Shown here: positions 6,039 to 6,112 of the stretch, piece by piece | How positions within the stretch are numbered: the first letter of the stretch is position 1 | How the letters are laid out: each line of letters starts with the position of its first letter | Source: Actinomycetes bacterium | GTDB lineage: Bacteria > Actinomycetota > Acidimicrobiia > Acidimicrobiales > Bog-793 | Direction of reading: 5' to 3' | NCBI GenBank assembly: GCA_021785095.1 | Contig: JAJYGM010000468.1 | Location: forward strand, 1 to 6,112 | Length of the DNA stretch: 6,112 nucleotides | Notes under the pieces: model-generated | Told to the model about the DNA's origin: nothing | Databases searched by the model: none | The model's input: the letters and a program-made list of their open reading frames with translations, nothing else | Position numbers and translations under genes: made by a program

Positions 6039-6112
6039 TCAGTACGAGCGCGGGAGGCCAAGCACCCGCTGCCCGACATATGCCAAGACCAGGTTGTTGT
6101 TCACCGGAGCGA
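6039..6112 (-). CDS. C-terminal end of a probable acyl-CoA dehydrogenase (5' part outside window)
   Basis: Only the last 23 codons and a TGA (6041-6039) are present, in the frame that starts at 6110. The tail reads NNNLVLAYVGQRVLGLPRSY. Acyl-CoA dehydrogenases typically end in a helix finishing (A/S)(E/Q)RVLGLPR, so the QRVLGLPR ending and the short run after it fit that family well. An acyl-CoA dehydrogenase would supply the enoyl-CoA handled by the MaoC and crotonase proteins encoded just downstream. With no active-site region in view the call rests on the tail motif and the context alone. The stop lies 89 nt before the MaoC start. Confidence 0.5.
   Translation of the reverse strand, partial: APVNNNLVLAYVGQRVLGLPRSY

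Noticed and set aside
5950..6111. Upstream extension of the MaoC frame through the tandem repeats (GRARE units).
   Set aside because: The frame is open to the window edge but has no ATG, GTG or TTG there. It would overlap the upstream gene's tail, and ATG 5949 has a good AAGGAG.

Overview
The window is a piece of a high-GC bacterial chromosome holding one strand-uniform catabolic operon. Every gene I can support lies on the minus strand, so transcription runs from position 6112 down to position 1. High GC, strong Shine-Dalgarno sequences, GTG and TTG starts, and the mix of flavin, crotonase, MaoC and fumarylacetoacetate-hydrolase (FAH) enzymes suggest a soil-type bacterium, possibly an actinobacterium. 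That placement is an inference from style and is not proven by any marker gene.

The gene order in transcription direction is as follows. (1) The last 23 codons of a gene that resembles an acyl-CoA dehydrogenase C-terminus (6039 to the window edge). (2) An 89-nt gap with three perfect 15-bp tandem repeats, which can also be read as a 28-residue ORF ending in an ATGA overlap with the next gene. (3) A MaoC-type hot-dog hydratase/dehydratase (5380-5949). (4) A crotonase-fold enoyl-CoA hydratase/isomerase (4535-5383) joined to it by an ATGA overlap. (5) A 73-nt gap. (6) An FAH-family protein with a TTG start (3508-4461). (7) An LLM-class flavin-dependent oxidoreductase (2490-3491). (8) An M24-family, creatinase/prolidase-fold protein lacking several metal ligands (1263-2471). 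(9) A 70-nt gap with a degenerate 13-bp tandem repeat. (10) The first 397 codons of an FAD-dependent dehydrogenase of the fumarate reductase/tricarballylate dehydrogenase (TcuA-like) type, which runs off the left edge.

Together the genes look like a degradation pathway. Acyl-CoA steps (dehydrogenation, then hydration or isomerisation by MaoC and crotonase) are combined with a flavin monooxygenase-type step (LLM), a C-C hydrolase, decarboxylase or isomerase step (FAH), a C-N hydrolase-like step (M24) and a flavin desaturation (TcuA-like). I do not recognise this set as a characterised pathway and cannot name its substrate. No transporter, regulator, RNA gene, mobile element or CRISPR array is visible. 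The most unusual points are the altered active-site positions in the M24 and crotonase proteins and the G-tract repeat ahead of the MaoC gene.
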